A program made the position numbers and the translations under genes. A stretch of 45,406 nucleotides of DNA from Spirochaetia bacterium (GTDB taxonomy: Bacteria > Spirochaetota > Spirochaetia > Treponematales > Breznakiellaceae). The stretch is from assembly GCA_026002045.1 (NCBI GenBank), contig BOAV01000007.1, positions 1 to 45,406 of the forward strand, read 5' to 3'. Positions 34,434-42,106 of this stretch are shown here, one piece after another. Each line of letters begins with the position of its first letter. Within the stretch, counting starts at the first letter, position 1. A model generated the notes under the pieces. The model was not told the DNA's origin. It did not search any database and saw only the letters and a program-made list of their open reading frames with translations.

Positions 34434-35152
34434 AGTGAAAAAACCTCTTCCGCGGGGAATACCGGCCCGTCTTTGCAGATTTTTTTGTTGGCGCCCCCGA
34501 CCGGCCGGCTGCATACGAAACAGGCGCCCAGACCGCAGGCCATGCGGCTTTCCAGGGACACCCAGAGCCGCGAATGGGCGCCCGCTTTTTGGCATTTTTC
34601 ATAGAGCGCCTTCATCATGATCTCAGGCCCGCAGGTAAAAATCGCGTCATATTTCTCCGGGTCGATTTCGTCGGTGATAAAGCCGCCCACATTGACAACA
34701 ACCTGATCGGCGGCCTCTTCGTATTCCTTTGTTAAAAACGGCTTGTCGCTGAAGCCCATGTACATGTCAACGCCGCTTTTAGGGTGGGCGGCCTTAATTT
34801 GCCTGGCGGCCAGGTAGAGCGGGGCGACTCCGGCGCTGCCGCCGACCAGGGCTATCTTTCCTTCCGCGTCGGGGTAGCCATTTCCCAGGGGACCCAAAAG
34901 CTCGATAGGGTCTCCGGGTTTGAGGCCGGCGAAAACAACGGTACCAAGGCCTATGACCTTGTACACAAAACTGATTCGGCCCTGGTCCGCGTTAAACACG
35001 CTGATGGGCCGGGAGAGTACCGGGATGTTTCCCCAGGAGCGGAGCATATAGAACTGGCCCATTTGGACTTGTCCGTTCCCGTCCGTTTCGGTCAGGTAAT
35101 AATCCCGGCAGAGCTGTTTGTTTGACAAGATTCTGTTTTTGGTAAATTCCAT
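34430..35152 (-). CDS. pyrK: dihydroorotate dehydrogenase electron-transfer subunit
   Basis: 240-residue FAD and [2Fe-2S] protein that passes electrons from PyrD to NAD. 'LLGPLGNGYP' and 'VGGSAGVAPLYLAARQI' belong to the flavin/NAD-binding fold; the C-terminal cluster ligands are the cysteines in 'ACGLGACFVCSRPV' and 'KKICKDGPVF'. The ATG shares a base with the pyrC stop (TAATG). Confidence 0.95.
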   Translation of the reverse strand: MEFTKNRILSNKQLCRDYYLTETDGNGQVQMGQFYMLRSWGNIPVLSRPISVFNADQGRISFVYKVIGLGTVVFAGLKPGDPIELLGPLGNGYPDAEGKIALVGGSAGVAPLYLAARQIKAAHPKSGVDMYMGFSDKPFLTKEYEEAADQVVVNVGGFITDEIDPEKYDAIFTCGPEIMMKALYEKCQKAGAHSRLWVSLESRMACGLGACFVCSRPVGGANKKICKDGPVFPAEEVFSL

Positions 35153-36429
35153 TATGCCTGTCCTTTGTCGCGGTAAAGCACCTTTCCCCGGCAGATGGTG
35201 TATTTTATTTTACCCGCCAGGGTTTGTCCGATAAAGGGAGAATTCGACGACTTGGAACTGAAATCAGAAACGGTCCAGCTTTCCCGTTCGTCAAAGATGG
35301 CGATATTCGCGGGCCCCCCTTCGGCGAGGAAGCCCGCGGGAATTCCGTAGAGATTGGCAGGGGCAAGGCTCATTTTGTGGATCAGATCCAAAAGGGTCAG
35401 ATGGCCGGTACGTACCAGATTGGTGATCCCCAGGGCCAGCGAGGTCTCAAGGCCGATCATGCCGCTGGGCGCTTCGGTCAGGGGCCGGGCCTTTTCCTCG
35501 GCAGAGTGGGGCGCGTGGTCAGTGGCTATCATGTCGATGGTTCCGTCCCGCAGGCCCGCGATGATCGCGTAACGGTCCTTTTCGGTGCGCAGCGGCGGGT
35601 TGAGCTTTGCCAGGGCGCCCTTGTTCAGCACCGCCTCCTCGGTAAGGGAGAAATGCTGGGGGGTGGCCTCGGCGCTTACCCGCGCGCCCAGATCCTTTGC
35701 CAGACGCACCGCCGCGATGGATTCGGCGCAGCTGATGTGCTGGATGTGGACCTTTGCGCCGGTGGCCGCCGCGATCATGCAGTCCCGGGCCACCATGGAA
35801 CTCTCGGAAACCGCGGGCGCGCCGGTGAATCCCAGGTCTGCGGAAACCGCGCCGTCGTTTATGCCCGCAACACCGATAAGGCCGGGATCTTCCTCGTGGA
35901 GGCTGATGGGCGCATCGATTTCTTTTGCCGCCAGCATGGCCCGGCGCAGGAAGGCGCTGTCCCGCAGGGGTACGCCGTCGTCGCTGAAACCGATGGCGCC
36001 CATTTTTTTAAGCTCCGCCATGTCGGTTAGTTCCCCGCCACCAAAGCCCTTGCTCACCGCCGCCACGGTTTTGACGTGGATGGGGGCTTTTCCGGCCTTC
36101 TCCAATACCTCCGCCAGGATTTCCCGGTTATCTATCACGGGCTTGGTGTTCGCCATGCAGACCACGGTGGTAAAGCCCCCCCGGATCGCCGAAGCAACCC
36201 CTGACTCCATATCTTCCTTGTAAGTAAAACCGGGGTCCCGGAAATGCACGTGTACGTCGATTAAACCGGGGACGATAATTTTTCCGTGGGCGTCAATTAC
36301 TTCGTCGTAAGCGCCGCCTGAGTGGAATTTGCCGATGTACTTGATCCGGGTTCCGTCGATCACCAGGTCCCGAAATTCGTCGATCCCGGTTTTAGGATCG
36401 ATCATCCTGCCGCCGATAATCAAAATCAT
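35152..36429 (-). CDS. pyrC: dihydroorotase
   Basis: 425-residue zinc amidohydrolase closing carbamoyl-aspartate to dihydroorotate. Metal-binding 'DVHVHFRDPGF', 'VHIQHISCAES' and 'ATDHAPHSAEEK' are present and the length fits the type I (PyrC/AllB-like) group. The ATG at 36429 overlaps the stop of a short upstream ORF. With pyrK and pyrD it forms a three-gene pyrimidine operon. Confidence 0.96.
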   Translation of the reverse strand: MILIIGGRMIDPKTGIDEFRDLVIDGTRIKYIGKFHSGGAYDEVIDAHGKIIVPGLIDVHVHFRDPGFTYKEDMESGVASAIRGGFTTVVCMANTKPVIDNREILAEVLEKAGKAPIHVKTVAAVSKGFGGGELTDMAELKKMGAIGFSDDGVPLRDSAFLRRAMLAAKEIDAPISLHEEDPGLIGVAGINDGAVSADLGFTGAPAVSESSMVARDCMIAAATGAKVHIQHISCAESIAAVRLAKDLGARVSAEATPQHFSLTEEAVLNKGALAKLNPPLRTEKDRYAIIAGLRDGTIDMIATDHAPHSAEEKARPLTEAPSGMIGLETSLALGITNLVRTGHLTLLDLIHKMSLAPANLYGIPAGFLAEGGPANIAIFDERESWTVSDFSSKSSNSPFIGQTLAGKIKYTICRGKVLYRDKGQA

Positions 36430-36605
36430 ATCTCTTTATACTCCTCCCGCAGATACGAATACAGCACCCTGGCCCCCTCGCAGATATTTTCCATGCCCGG
36501 ATATTCGTTCTTGTTGCGGCTTATCCCCAAGTTAAGAACGATCCGGGACAGCTTGTCCAGTCCCTCGGCACAAATGCCGCCGCACCGGACGGGGTCTGAC
36601 TACAT
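36426..36605 (-). pseudogene. short ORF coupled to pyrC, interrupted by TAG directly after its ATG
   Basis: Fifty-seven codons (36599-36429) read like a real helical protein: 'SDPVRCGGICAEGLDKLSRI' then 'YPGMENICEGARVLYSYLRE', ending TGA inside the pyrC start (ATGA overlap). The only in-frame start upstream is ATG at 36605-36603, and the next codon is TAG (36602-36600). A GGAGG at 36642-36638 is too far from that ATG. A CAG-to-TAG change would explain it (M-Q-S-D...), giving a small protein with a CGGIC motif. Alternatively ATG-TAG is a minimal start-stop element. No family is recognised. Confidence 0.45.
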
Positions 36606-36646
36606 AACGGGAAAGATGTTTTCCTTATGTTCAATATCCTCCGGTT

Positions 36647-36680
36647 AAAAAAAGGGCAGCCATTAGTCGGCTGCCCTTTT
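36647..36680 (-). terminator. rho-independent terminator of the lplBCAA operon
   Basis: Perfect 8-base stem GGGCAGCC (36654-36661) / GGCTGCCC (36669-36676) with a 7-base loop; on the minus strand it is followed by seven T. It lies just after the stop of the second binding-lipoprotein gene and before the pyrC region, which leaves only about 40 bases for a pyr promoter. Confidence 0.88.
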
Positions 36681-36692
36681 AATTAAAATTTT

Positions 36693-38351
36693 TTATTTTG
36701 CGTTCGCAAAACGGTCATAGGCGGCCTGGGTAATTTCAACTACCCGCTTAAGGCCGATGGTATCCAGTTCCTTAAGGTAAGCGTCCCAATCCCTATCTAT
36801 GCCGCCGGAAGTGATCCACCGCACACGGGTCTCGTCCACATACTGGAGCAGGGCCGTGTTGATGTCGTTAAGCTCCCTGGCTTCGTCTATGGTGTAGATA
36901 AGCGGGGGGAGAACACTCTCCCGGGGAGGGGCATAGGGCTTGTATTGCAGCATGGCGTTGTAAAGAAGGTCCTGGAGGGTGAAGGGATCGTCGCTGGCTA
37001 CACCCTTGTTGTCAAAGAAGTTGTAGTAGGGGTTGCGGTTCTGCCAGTGGGACTTCTGTTCCGAGCCATATACCAGAATGGCTTCGAAAAGGGCGTTCCC
37101 GCCGTCAACCGCCTTCTTGCCCACCGGGTTGGGAATATAGTCCGTACCGGGTTCGCCTAAACGGCCGAACATGGAAATTTCTGATGAAAAGAAATAATCA
37201 CCCAGACGGAAGGCCGCTTCGGGGTCCTTGCAGGTGCTGCTGATAACCCAGCAATTGGGGTTGTTAAAGAAGCCGTAAGCCTTGTAAGCGGCGTACTGAA
37301 CGCCCTTGGGCCCTTTGATGGGCGGCACCACCACATAATCCCGGTAACGCCGGCTATTGGCCATGTCGGCAATCGTGTTCGGACCGCCCGCCGCTATGGT
37401 TCCCAAAATGGCAGTACCGGGGCTTTCGAAGATTTGCTTAAGCTGGGCAGTGTCCTGAGTATAGGAAGCGGCGTCAAGCAGGCCTTCCTTTACCAGCTCG
37501 TTCAAAAAGCTAATCCCTTCCTTGTACCCATCCTGGTTATAGATCGGGACAACCTTGCCCTGGGAAACGTTGAACCGAATACCGCCAGTACCATAGTACT
37601 CCTGGGGATATTGCATGAAGGCGTTCATGATAAAAGTATCCACCATGGTACCCCATCCGCCGGTAGCGCCACCCATAAGGGGAATTTCATCGGCCTTGCC
37701 GTTTCCGTTCGGATCACGGGTCTTAAAGGCCCGCAGAACAGTACGAAATTCCTCGGTGGTGGTGGGAACCTGAAGCCCCAATTTGTCCAGCCAAACCTTG
37801 TTCATCCACATACGGGAAGAAAGGTTGTTCGGCTCCGCATCGGCGATATTGGGCAGCGCATAGATGTGGCCGTCAGGGGTGGTCATCATCTTGGTAAGTT
37901 CGGGGAATTGGGCCACCACGTCCTTGAACCACTTGGAAGCATTGGCGATGTAGTTATCCAGGGGGACAAATGCGCCCTGGTCGGCATAGGCTACCACCAG
38001 GGATGTGTCCATACCGCCCATGTATACATCCGGGCGATTCTCCCCGGTGGCCAAAAGCAGGTTGAGCTTGGTGGTCTTGTCCCGGGAAAGGACCAGGTCC
38101 CATTCAATTTTGACACCGGTCTGCTTTTCCAGGTACTTGGTCAGCTTGTTATCCACAAAATCGAGAACCTGGGGTTCCTGCTGGTAAAAGATCTTCAGGG
38201 TAACCGGGTCCTTGGTAACGGGCAGGGTTCCCGGCGCCATGCCGCTTAAGGCCTGACCGCCGGAGGCCGCCGGGCTTTCCGCTTTCTTTTTGCAGCCCAA
38301 AGCCGTAAGGGCCAGGGCGGCGCAAACCGTAATGATAAAGATTCGTTTCAT
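36693..38351 (-). CDS. lplA: LplA-type substrate-binding lipoprotein (copy 2)
   Basis: 552 residues. Lipoprotein signal 'MKRIFIITVCAALALTALGC' (C20 lipidated), then a linker and the large two-lobed binding domain: 'LKIFYQQEPQVLDFVDNKLT', 'NRPDVYMGGMDTSLVVAYAD', 'TPDGHIYALPNI', 'MNKVWLDKLGL', 'AFKTRDPNGNGKADEIPLMG'. The C-terminus 'YDRFANAK' is shared with the preceding gene, and the two align over their whole length. It is last in the operon, before a strong terminator. Probable ligand: xylan-derived oligosaccharides, judged from the divergent GH120 gene. Confidence 0.9.
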   Translation of the reverse strand: MKRIFIITVCAALALTALGCKKKAESPAASGGQALSGMAPGTLPVTKDPVTLKIFYQQEPQVLDFVDNKLTKYLEKQTGVKIEWDLVLSRDKTTKLNLLLATGENRPDVYMGGMDTSLVVAYADQGAFVPLDNYIANASKWFKDVVAQFPELTKMMTTPDGHIYALPNIADAEPNNLSSRMWMNKVWLDKLGLQVPTTTEEFRTVLRAFKTRDPNGNGKADEIPLMGGATGGWGTMVDTFIMNAFMQYPQEYYGTGGIRFNVSQGKVVPIYNQDGYKEGISFLNELVKEGLLDAASYTQDTAQLKQIFESPGTAILGTIAAGGPNTIADMANSRRYRDYVVVPPIKGPKGVQYAAYKAYGFFNNPNCWVISSTCKDPEAAFRLGDYFFSSEISMFGRLGEPGTDYIPNPVGKKAVDGGNALFEAILVYGSEQKSHWQNRNPYYNFFDNKGVASDDPFTLQDLLYNAMLQYKPYAPPRESVLPPLIYTIDEARELNDINTALLQYVDETRVRWITSGGIDRDWDAYLKELDTIGLKRVVEITQAAYDRFANAK

Positions 38352-38377
38352 ATTTTTTCCTCCTAAAAATAATAGAG

Positions 38378-40033
38378 CTATTTAGCGTTCGCAAAGCGGT
38401 CATAGGCCGTCTGGACGATTTCAACTACCCGCTTAAGACCGATGTTATCCAGTTCCCTCAAGTAGGAAGCCCATTCCCTTTCGATGCCCCCGGTGGTGAT
38501 GAACCGGATCCGGCTTTCGTCAATATACTGGATTAGGGCGACGTTGATGTCGTTCATCTCCTTGGCCTCATCCGCCGTGTAGATAAGGGGCGGCAGGCAG
38601 GTTTCCTGCTTTGGCGCATAGGGCTGATAGGCCAGCATGGCGTTCCAGAGGATGTTGGTCAGATAATAGGGATCGGGGTTCAGCGCCGACTTGGCGTCAA
38701 AGAAGTTGTATAAGGGCTGGGTGTTCTGCCAATGGGCCTTGTGCTGGGAACCCCACACCAGGATCTGCTCATAGAGGGCGGGACCGCCGTCCAGGGCCAC
38801 CTTGGGCGGATTCGGCGTATAATCTTCACCGGGCTTGCCCAAACGGCTCCACAGGGAGATCTGCTCATCGTAGAAGTAATCGGCAAAACGGAAGGCAGCT
38901 TCGGGGTTCTTACAGCTGCTGGTAATTACATAGCAATTCGGAATACTAAAATACAGGTAGGGGTTATATGCGGTGGACTGCACTCCATTAGGGCCTTTCA
39001 GGGGGGGAAGAAGTTCATAATCCTGATACCTGGTACTGTTCACCCGGTCGGCGAAGGAATTGGCGCCGCCCCCGGGCAGGGAGCCGATGTAGGCGTATCC
39101 GGGATTTTCAAAGCCCTGCCGCAGCTGGTTAATATCCTGGGTGAAGGTCGTCGTATCCAGCAGGCCCTCTTTCACCAACTCGTTCATGTAGATGATACCG
39201 TCCCGGTAGGCTTCCTGGTTAAAGACCGGGGTTATTTTACCCTGGGGTGAAACGGTATACCGTATGGAAGCGGTACCGTTCGCAGTGGTGGGATACTCCA
39301 AAAACGAATTCAATATGAAGGTTTCCGGGATGGTGTTCCAGCCGTTGGTTGCCCCAATCAGGGGGATCTCATCGGCCCTGCCGTTCCCGTTGGGATCACG
39401 GGTCTTGAAGGCCCGCAGAACATCCCGGTATTCATCGGTGGTGGTGGGAGCCTTGAGTCCCAGCTTATCCAGCCAGGGCCTGTTGATCCACATACGGCTG
39501 GAGATCATGTTGGGGTACACAAAGGCAAGGTTGGGCAGTGCGTAGATATGACCATCCGGGGCGGTCATCATCTTAGGCAGTTCCGGGTGTTTGGCAATCA
39601 CATTCTTGAACCAAAGGGATGCCTTATCAATGTAGTCGTCCAGGGGGATAAAGGTCCCCTGCGCGGCATAGGCTACGAGGATGGAAGTATCCATACCGCC
39701 CATGAAGACATCGGGCAGGTCCTGGCCGGTGGCAAGGAGCAGGTTGAGCTTCTGGGTCTTGTCCTGGGAGCTGACCAGTTCCCAGTTAATATGGACATTG
39801 GTCTGTTCCTCAAGGTGCTTGGTGAATTTGTTATCCACATAGTCAAGAACCTGGGACTCCTGTTGAAAGAAGATCCGCAGCTCGACCTTTTCCTTGGTAA
39901 CGGGCAGCGTCCCCGGCGGCAAACCGCTCAATGCAGGTCCGCTTGCGGCGGCGCCTTCCGCCTTCTTGCCGCAGCCCGCAAACAATGCGGTCAGCAGTAC
40001 ACAAACAAACACAACAGTAACAATTCGTTTCAT
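38378..40033 (-). CDS. lplA: LplA-type substrate-binding lipoprotein (copy 1)
   Basis: 551 residues, same family and length as the next gene downstream. Lipobox 'TALFAGC' (C21). Conserved blocks include 'LPVTKEKVELRIFFQQESQV', 'DLPDVFMGGMDTSILVAYAA', 'MMTAPDGHIYALPNL' and 'AFKTRDPNGNGRADEIPLIG'. AGGAGG precedes both copies. The pair arose by tandem duplication and may broaden ligand range. Confidence 0.9.
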   Translation of the reverse strand: MKRIVTVVFVCVLLTALFAGCGKKAEGAAASGPALSGLPPGTLPVTKEKVELRIFFQQESQVLDYVDNKFTKHLEEQTNVHINWELVSSQDKTQKLNLLLATGQDLPDVFMGGMDTSILVAYAAQGTFIPLDDYIDKASLWFKNVIAKHPELPKMMTAPDGHIYALPNLAFVYPNMISSRMWINRPWLDKLGLKAPTTTDEYRDVLRAFKTRDPNGNGRADEIPLIGATNGWNTIPETFILNSFLEYPTTANGTASIRYTVSPQGKITPVFNQEAYRDGIIYMNELVKEGLLDTTTFTQDINQLRQGFENPGYAYIGSLPGGGANSFADRVNSTRYQDYELLPPLKGPNGVQSTAYNPYLYFSIPNCYVITSSCKNPEAAFRFADYFYDEQISLWSRLGKPGEDYTPNPPKVALDGGPALYEQILVWGSQHKAHWQNTQPLYNFFDAKSALNPDPYYLTNILWNAMLAYQPYAPKQETCLPPLIYTADEAKEMNDINVALIQYIDESRIRFITTGGIEREWASYLRELDNIGLKRVVEIVQTAYDRFANAK

Positions 40034-40066
40034 ATTTTCCTCCTGAAAATTTGTGAGCGGTTTAAA

Positions 40067-40975
40067 TTAACCCTTTACCGCGCCGCTTAGGGCGCCTTTA
40101 ACAAAATGCTTTGCCACAAAGGGATAGGCGATCATGAAAGGAACGGTGGACACCACAATAAGAGCGTACTTGAGAAGATCCGCCAGGCCGTATTTGGCCG
40201 CCGCCAACTCCGGGTCGAACACCGACGAAGGATCAATCATATTCATGACCAGAATTTCCCGCAGGATAATCTGGAGCGGGAATTTGGCCCGGTCGGAAAG
40301 GTAGATAAAGGCGTTAAAATAGGCGTTCCAATGACCTACCGCATAGTAGAGGGTAAGCACCGCAAGAATAGGCTTTGACAGGGGCAGTACCACATTGCCA
40401 AGAAAACGGATATGGTTACAACCGTCCATGGAGGCGGATTCATAGAGCTCCTCGGGGATGTTGCTCTGAAAAAAGGTACGGCAGATGATAAGGTTGAACA
40501 CCCCGATTGCGCCGGGCATGAGCATGGCCCACCGGGTATTTACCATGTGCAGCTTCTGCATGAGCATGTAATCGGGGATCAGGCCCCCGGAGAAGATCAT
40601 GGTAAAGGTGAACAGGAACATGAGAATGCCCCGGAATTTCATCTTCGGCCGGGAGAGGGGATAGGCGGCAAGAACCGTCATCACCAGATTGATAAGCGTA
40701 CCGGCTATCATGTAAAAGAAGGTGTTCTTAAACCCGGACACAATCATCGGATACTCAAACGCCGTCTTATACCCCTCAAGGGAAAAATCCACCGGCCACA
40801 AAACCACCCGGCCCGTTGAAACGGCGCTGCCGGAACTGAATGACGAACTTACGATGTACACCAGGGGATAGAGGACCACCAGGAATGCCAAAAACAACAG
40901 GGTATCGTTTATCGCATAAAAGACCCGGTCACCCTTTGACTGCCCGACTTTAATACCTGTTTTCACATTTTCCAC
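40067..40975 (-). CDS. lplC: LplC-type ABC transporter permease
   Basis: 302 residues if started at the GTG at 40975 (GGGGGG upstream). The frame is open to 41023, but that start lies inside the previous permease gene; a GTG at 40966 is also possible. Typical segments are 'FSGGLIPDYMLMQKLHMVNT', EAA loop 'ESASMDGCNHIRFLGNVVLP', 'GHWNAYFNAFIYLSDR' and the end 'KHFVKGALSGAVKG'. Six membrane spans expected. Pairs with the upstream LplB-type gene. Confidence 0.88.
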   Translation of the reverse strand: MENVKTGIKVGQSKGDRVFYAINDTLLFLAFLVVLYPLVYIVSSSFSSGSAVSTGRVVLWPVDFSLEGYKTAFEYPMIVSGFKNTFFYMIAGTLINLVMTVLAAYPLSRPKMKFRGILMFLFTFTMIFSGGLIPDYMLMQKLHMVNTRWAMLMPGAIGVFNLIICRTFFQSNIPEELYESASMDGCNHIRFLGNVVLPLSKPILAVLTLYYAVGHWNAYFNAFIYLSDRAKFPLQIILREILVMNMIDPSSVFDPELAAAKYGLADLLKYALIVVSTVPFMIAYPFVAKHFVKGALSGAVKG

Positions 40976-40988
40976 CGGTTCCCCCCGC

Positions 40989-41945
40989 CTACCATAAACT
41001 CGTCTCGCCCCATTTGGCGGCAATCGAATTCACTATCATTATCAATATCATGTTGACTATCGAATTGAAGAGACTGATGGTGGTGGAATAGGAGAAATCC
41101 GCCGCCGCCTGGGCAAGACCGACTTTATAGGCATAGGTAGAAATGATCTCCGAAGAACTGATGTTCATTAAATTCTGCATCAGGAAGGCCTTTTCAAACC
41201 CGATGGCCATGATACGGCCCACATCCATGATAAGCAGAACAATAGCGGTTGGGATGATGCAGGGGATATCGATGTAGAGCATCCGCTTGAAGCGGCCGGC
41301 GCCGTCTATCATGGCGGCCTCGTGGAGGTCCATGTTGACACTGGACAGGGCGGCCAGGTAGATAATGGTACCCCATCCGCAGTTCTGCCAGACATTTGAC
41401 CAGACGTACATGTGATAGAACCCTGTCCGGGAGGCCATAAAATCCTGGGCGGTTCCACCCAGCGCCACAATCAACTTGTTGATAAGCCCCACGTGGGGGT
41501 TGGTAAACTGCATGATCATACCAACCAATACGACGGTTGATATAAAGTGAGGCATATAGGTTATCATCTGGACCGATTTTTTGAACTTTGAGTGCAGGCT
41601 GTTGTGCAGGGCCAGGGCCAGGATGATGGGAAAGGGGAAACTGACCAAAAGCTGATAGAAACTGACGATCAGGGTATTCTTGATGATCCGGGGAAACATA
41701 TAGTTGCGGAAAAGCTTGGTGAAGTTGGCAAACCCAACCCATTTGCTCCCCCAAACGCCGTCAATGGCGCGGTAACTGCGGAAGGCAATTTGCGCCCCGT
41801 ACATGGGCCAATATTTAAACAGGATAAGCCAGGCAAAGGGAATAAGGATGATGAGCCAAAGCTGATAATTCTGCTGCCAAACCCGCTTGAGCTCCCCCGG
41901 CCTCTTTTTTGACCCTGAGTTAGACACAATACCCGGCGCCTTCAT
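40989..41945 (-). CDS. lplB: LplB-type ABC transporter permease
   Basis: 318 residues, first gene of the importer operon. 'WLIILIPFAWLILFKYWPMY', 'GAQIAFRSYRAIDGVWGSKW', 'NCGWGTIIYLAALSSVNMDL' with EAA loop 'HEAAMIDGAGRFKRMLYIDI', and the ending 'WGETSLW' match the family. GAGGAG precedes the ATG and a good promoter lies at 41981-42009. Confidence 0.92.
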   Translation of the reverse strand: MKAPGIVSNSGSKKRPGELKRVWQQNYQLWLIILIPFAWLILFKYWPMYGAQIAFRSYRAIDGVWGSKWVGFANFTKLFRNYMFPRIIKNTLIVSFYQLLVSFPFPIILALALHNSLHSKFKKSVQMITYMPHFISTVVLVGMIMQFTNPHVGLINKLIVALGGTAQDFMASRTGFYHMYVWSNVWQNCGWGTIIYLAALSSVNMDLHEAAMIDGAGRFKRMLYIDIPCIIPTAIVLLIMDVGRIMAIGFEKAFLMQNLMNISSSEIISTYAYKVGLAQAAADFSYSTTISLFNSIVNMILIMIVNSIAAKWGETSLW

Positions 41946-41980
41946 ACAGACTCCTCTAAAAGGCAGAATAATATGTTAGT

Positions 41981-42009
41981 ATGCTACCATGCGTCGATGA
42001 GGTTGTCAA
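41981..42009 (-). promoter_or_regulatory. promoter of the lplB-lplC-lplA-lplA operon
   Basis: TTGACA (42009-42004), 17-base spacer, TAGCAT (41986-41981) on the minus strand, 36 bases before the permease ATG. A second TTGACA copy lies at 42032-42027. The AT-rich region is shared with the divergent xylosidase gene, whose own -10 candidate (TATATT near 42071) is less certain. Confidence 0.55.
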
Positions 42010-42106
42010 CAAGAATCAAAACTCTTTGTCAAAAATTAAAACCCTTGCGGGGAAACACTATCATTTGATATATTGATCTCAATTAGTTTATACGGGGGTA
42101 TCTTCT

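Noticed and set aside
34433..34595. Longer pyrD with a 54-residue N-terminal extension
   Set aside because: The extension is out-of-frame pyrK sequence. The ATG at 34433 starts the normal family N-terminus and overlaps the pyrK stop.
35224..36030. 268-codon plus-strand frame
   Set aside because: Antisense shadow of pyrC; no start signals and no recognisable domain.
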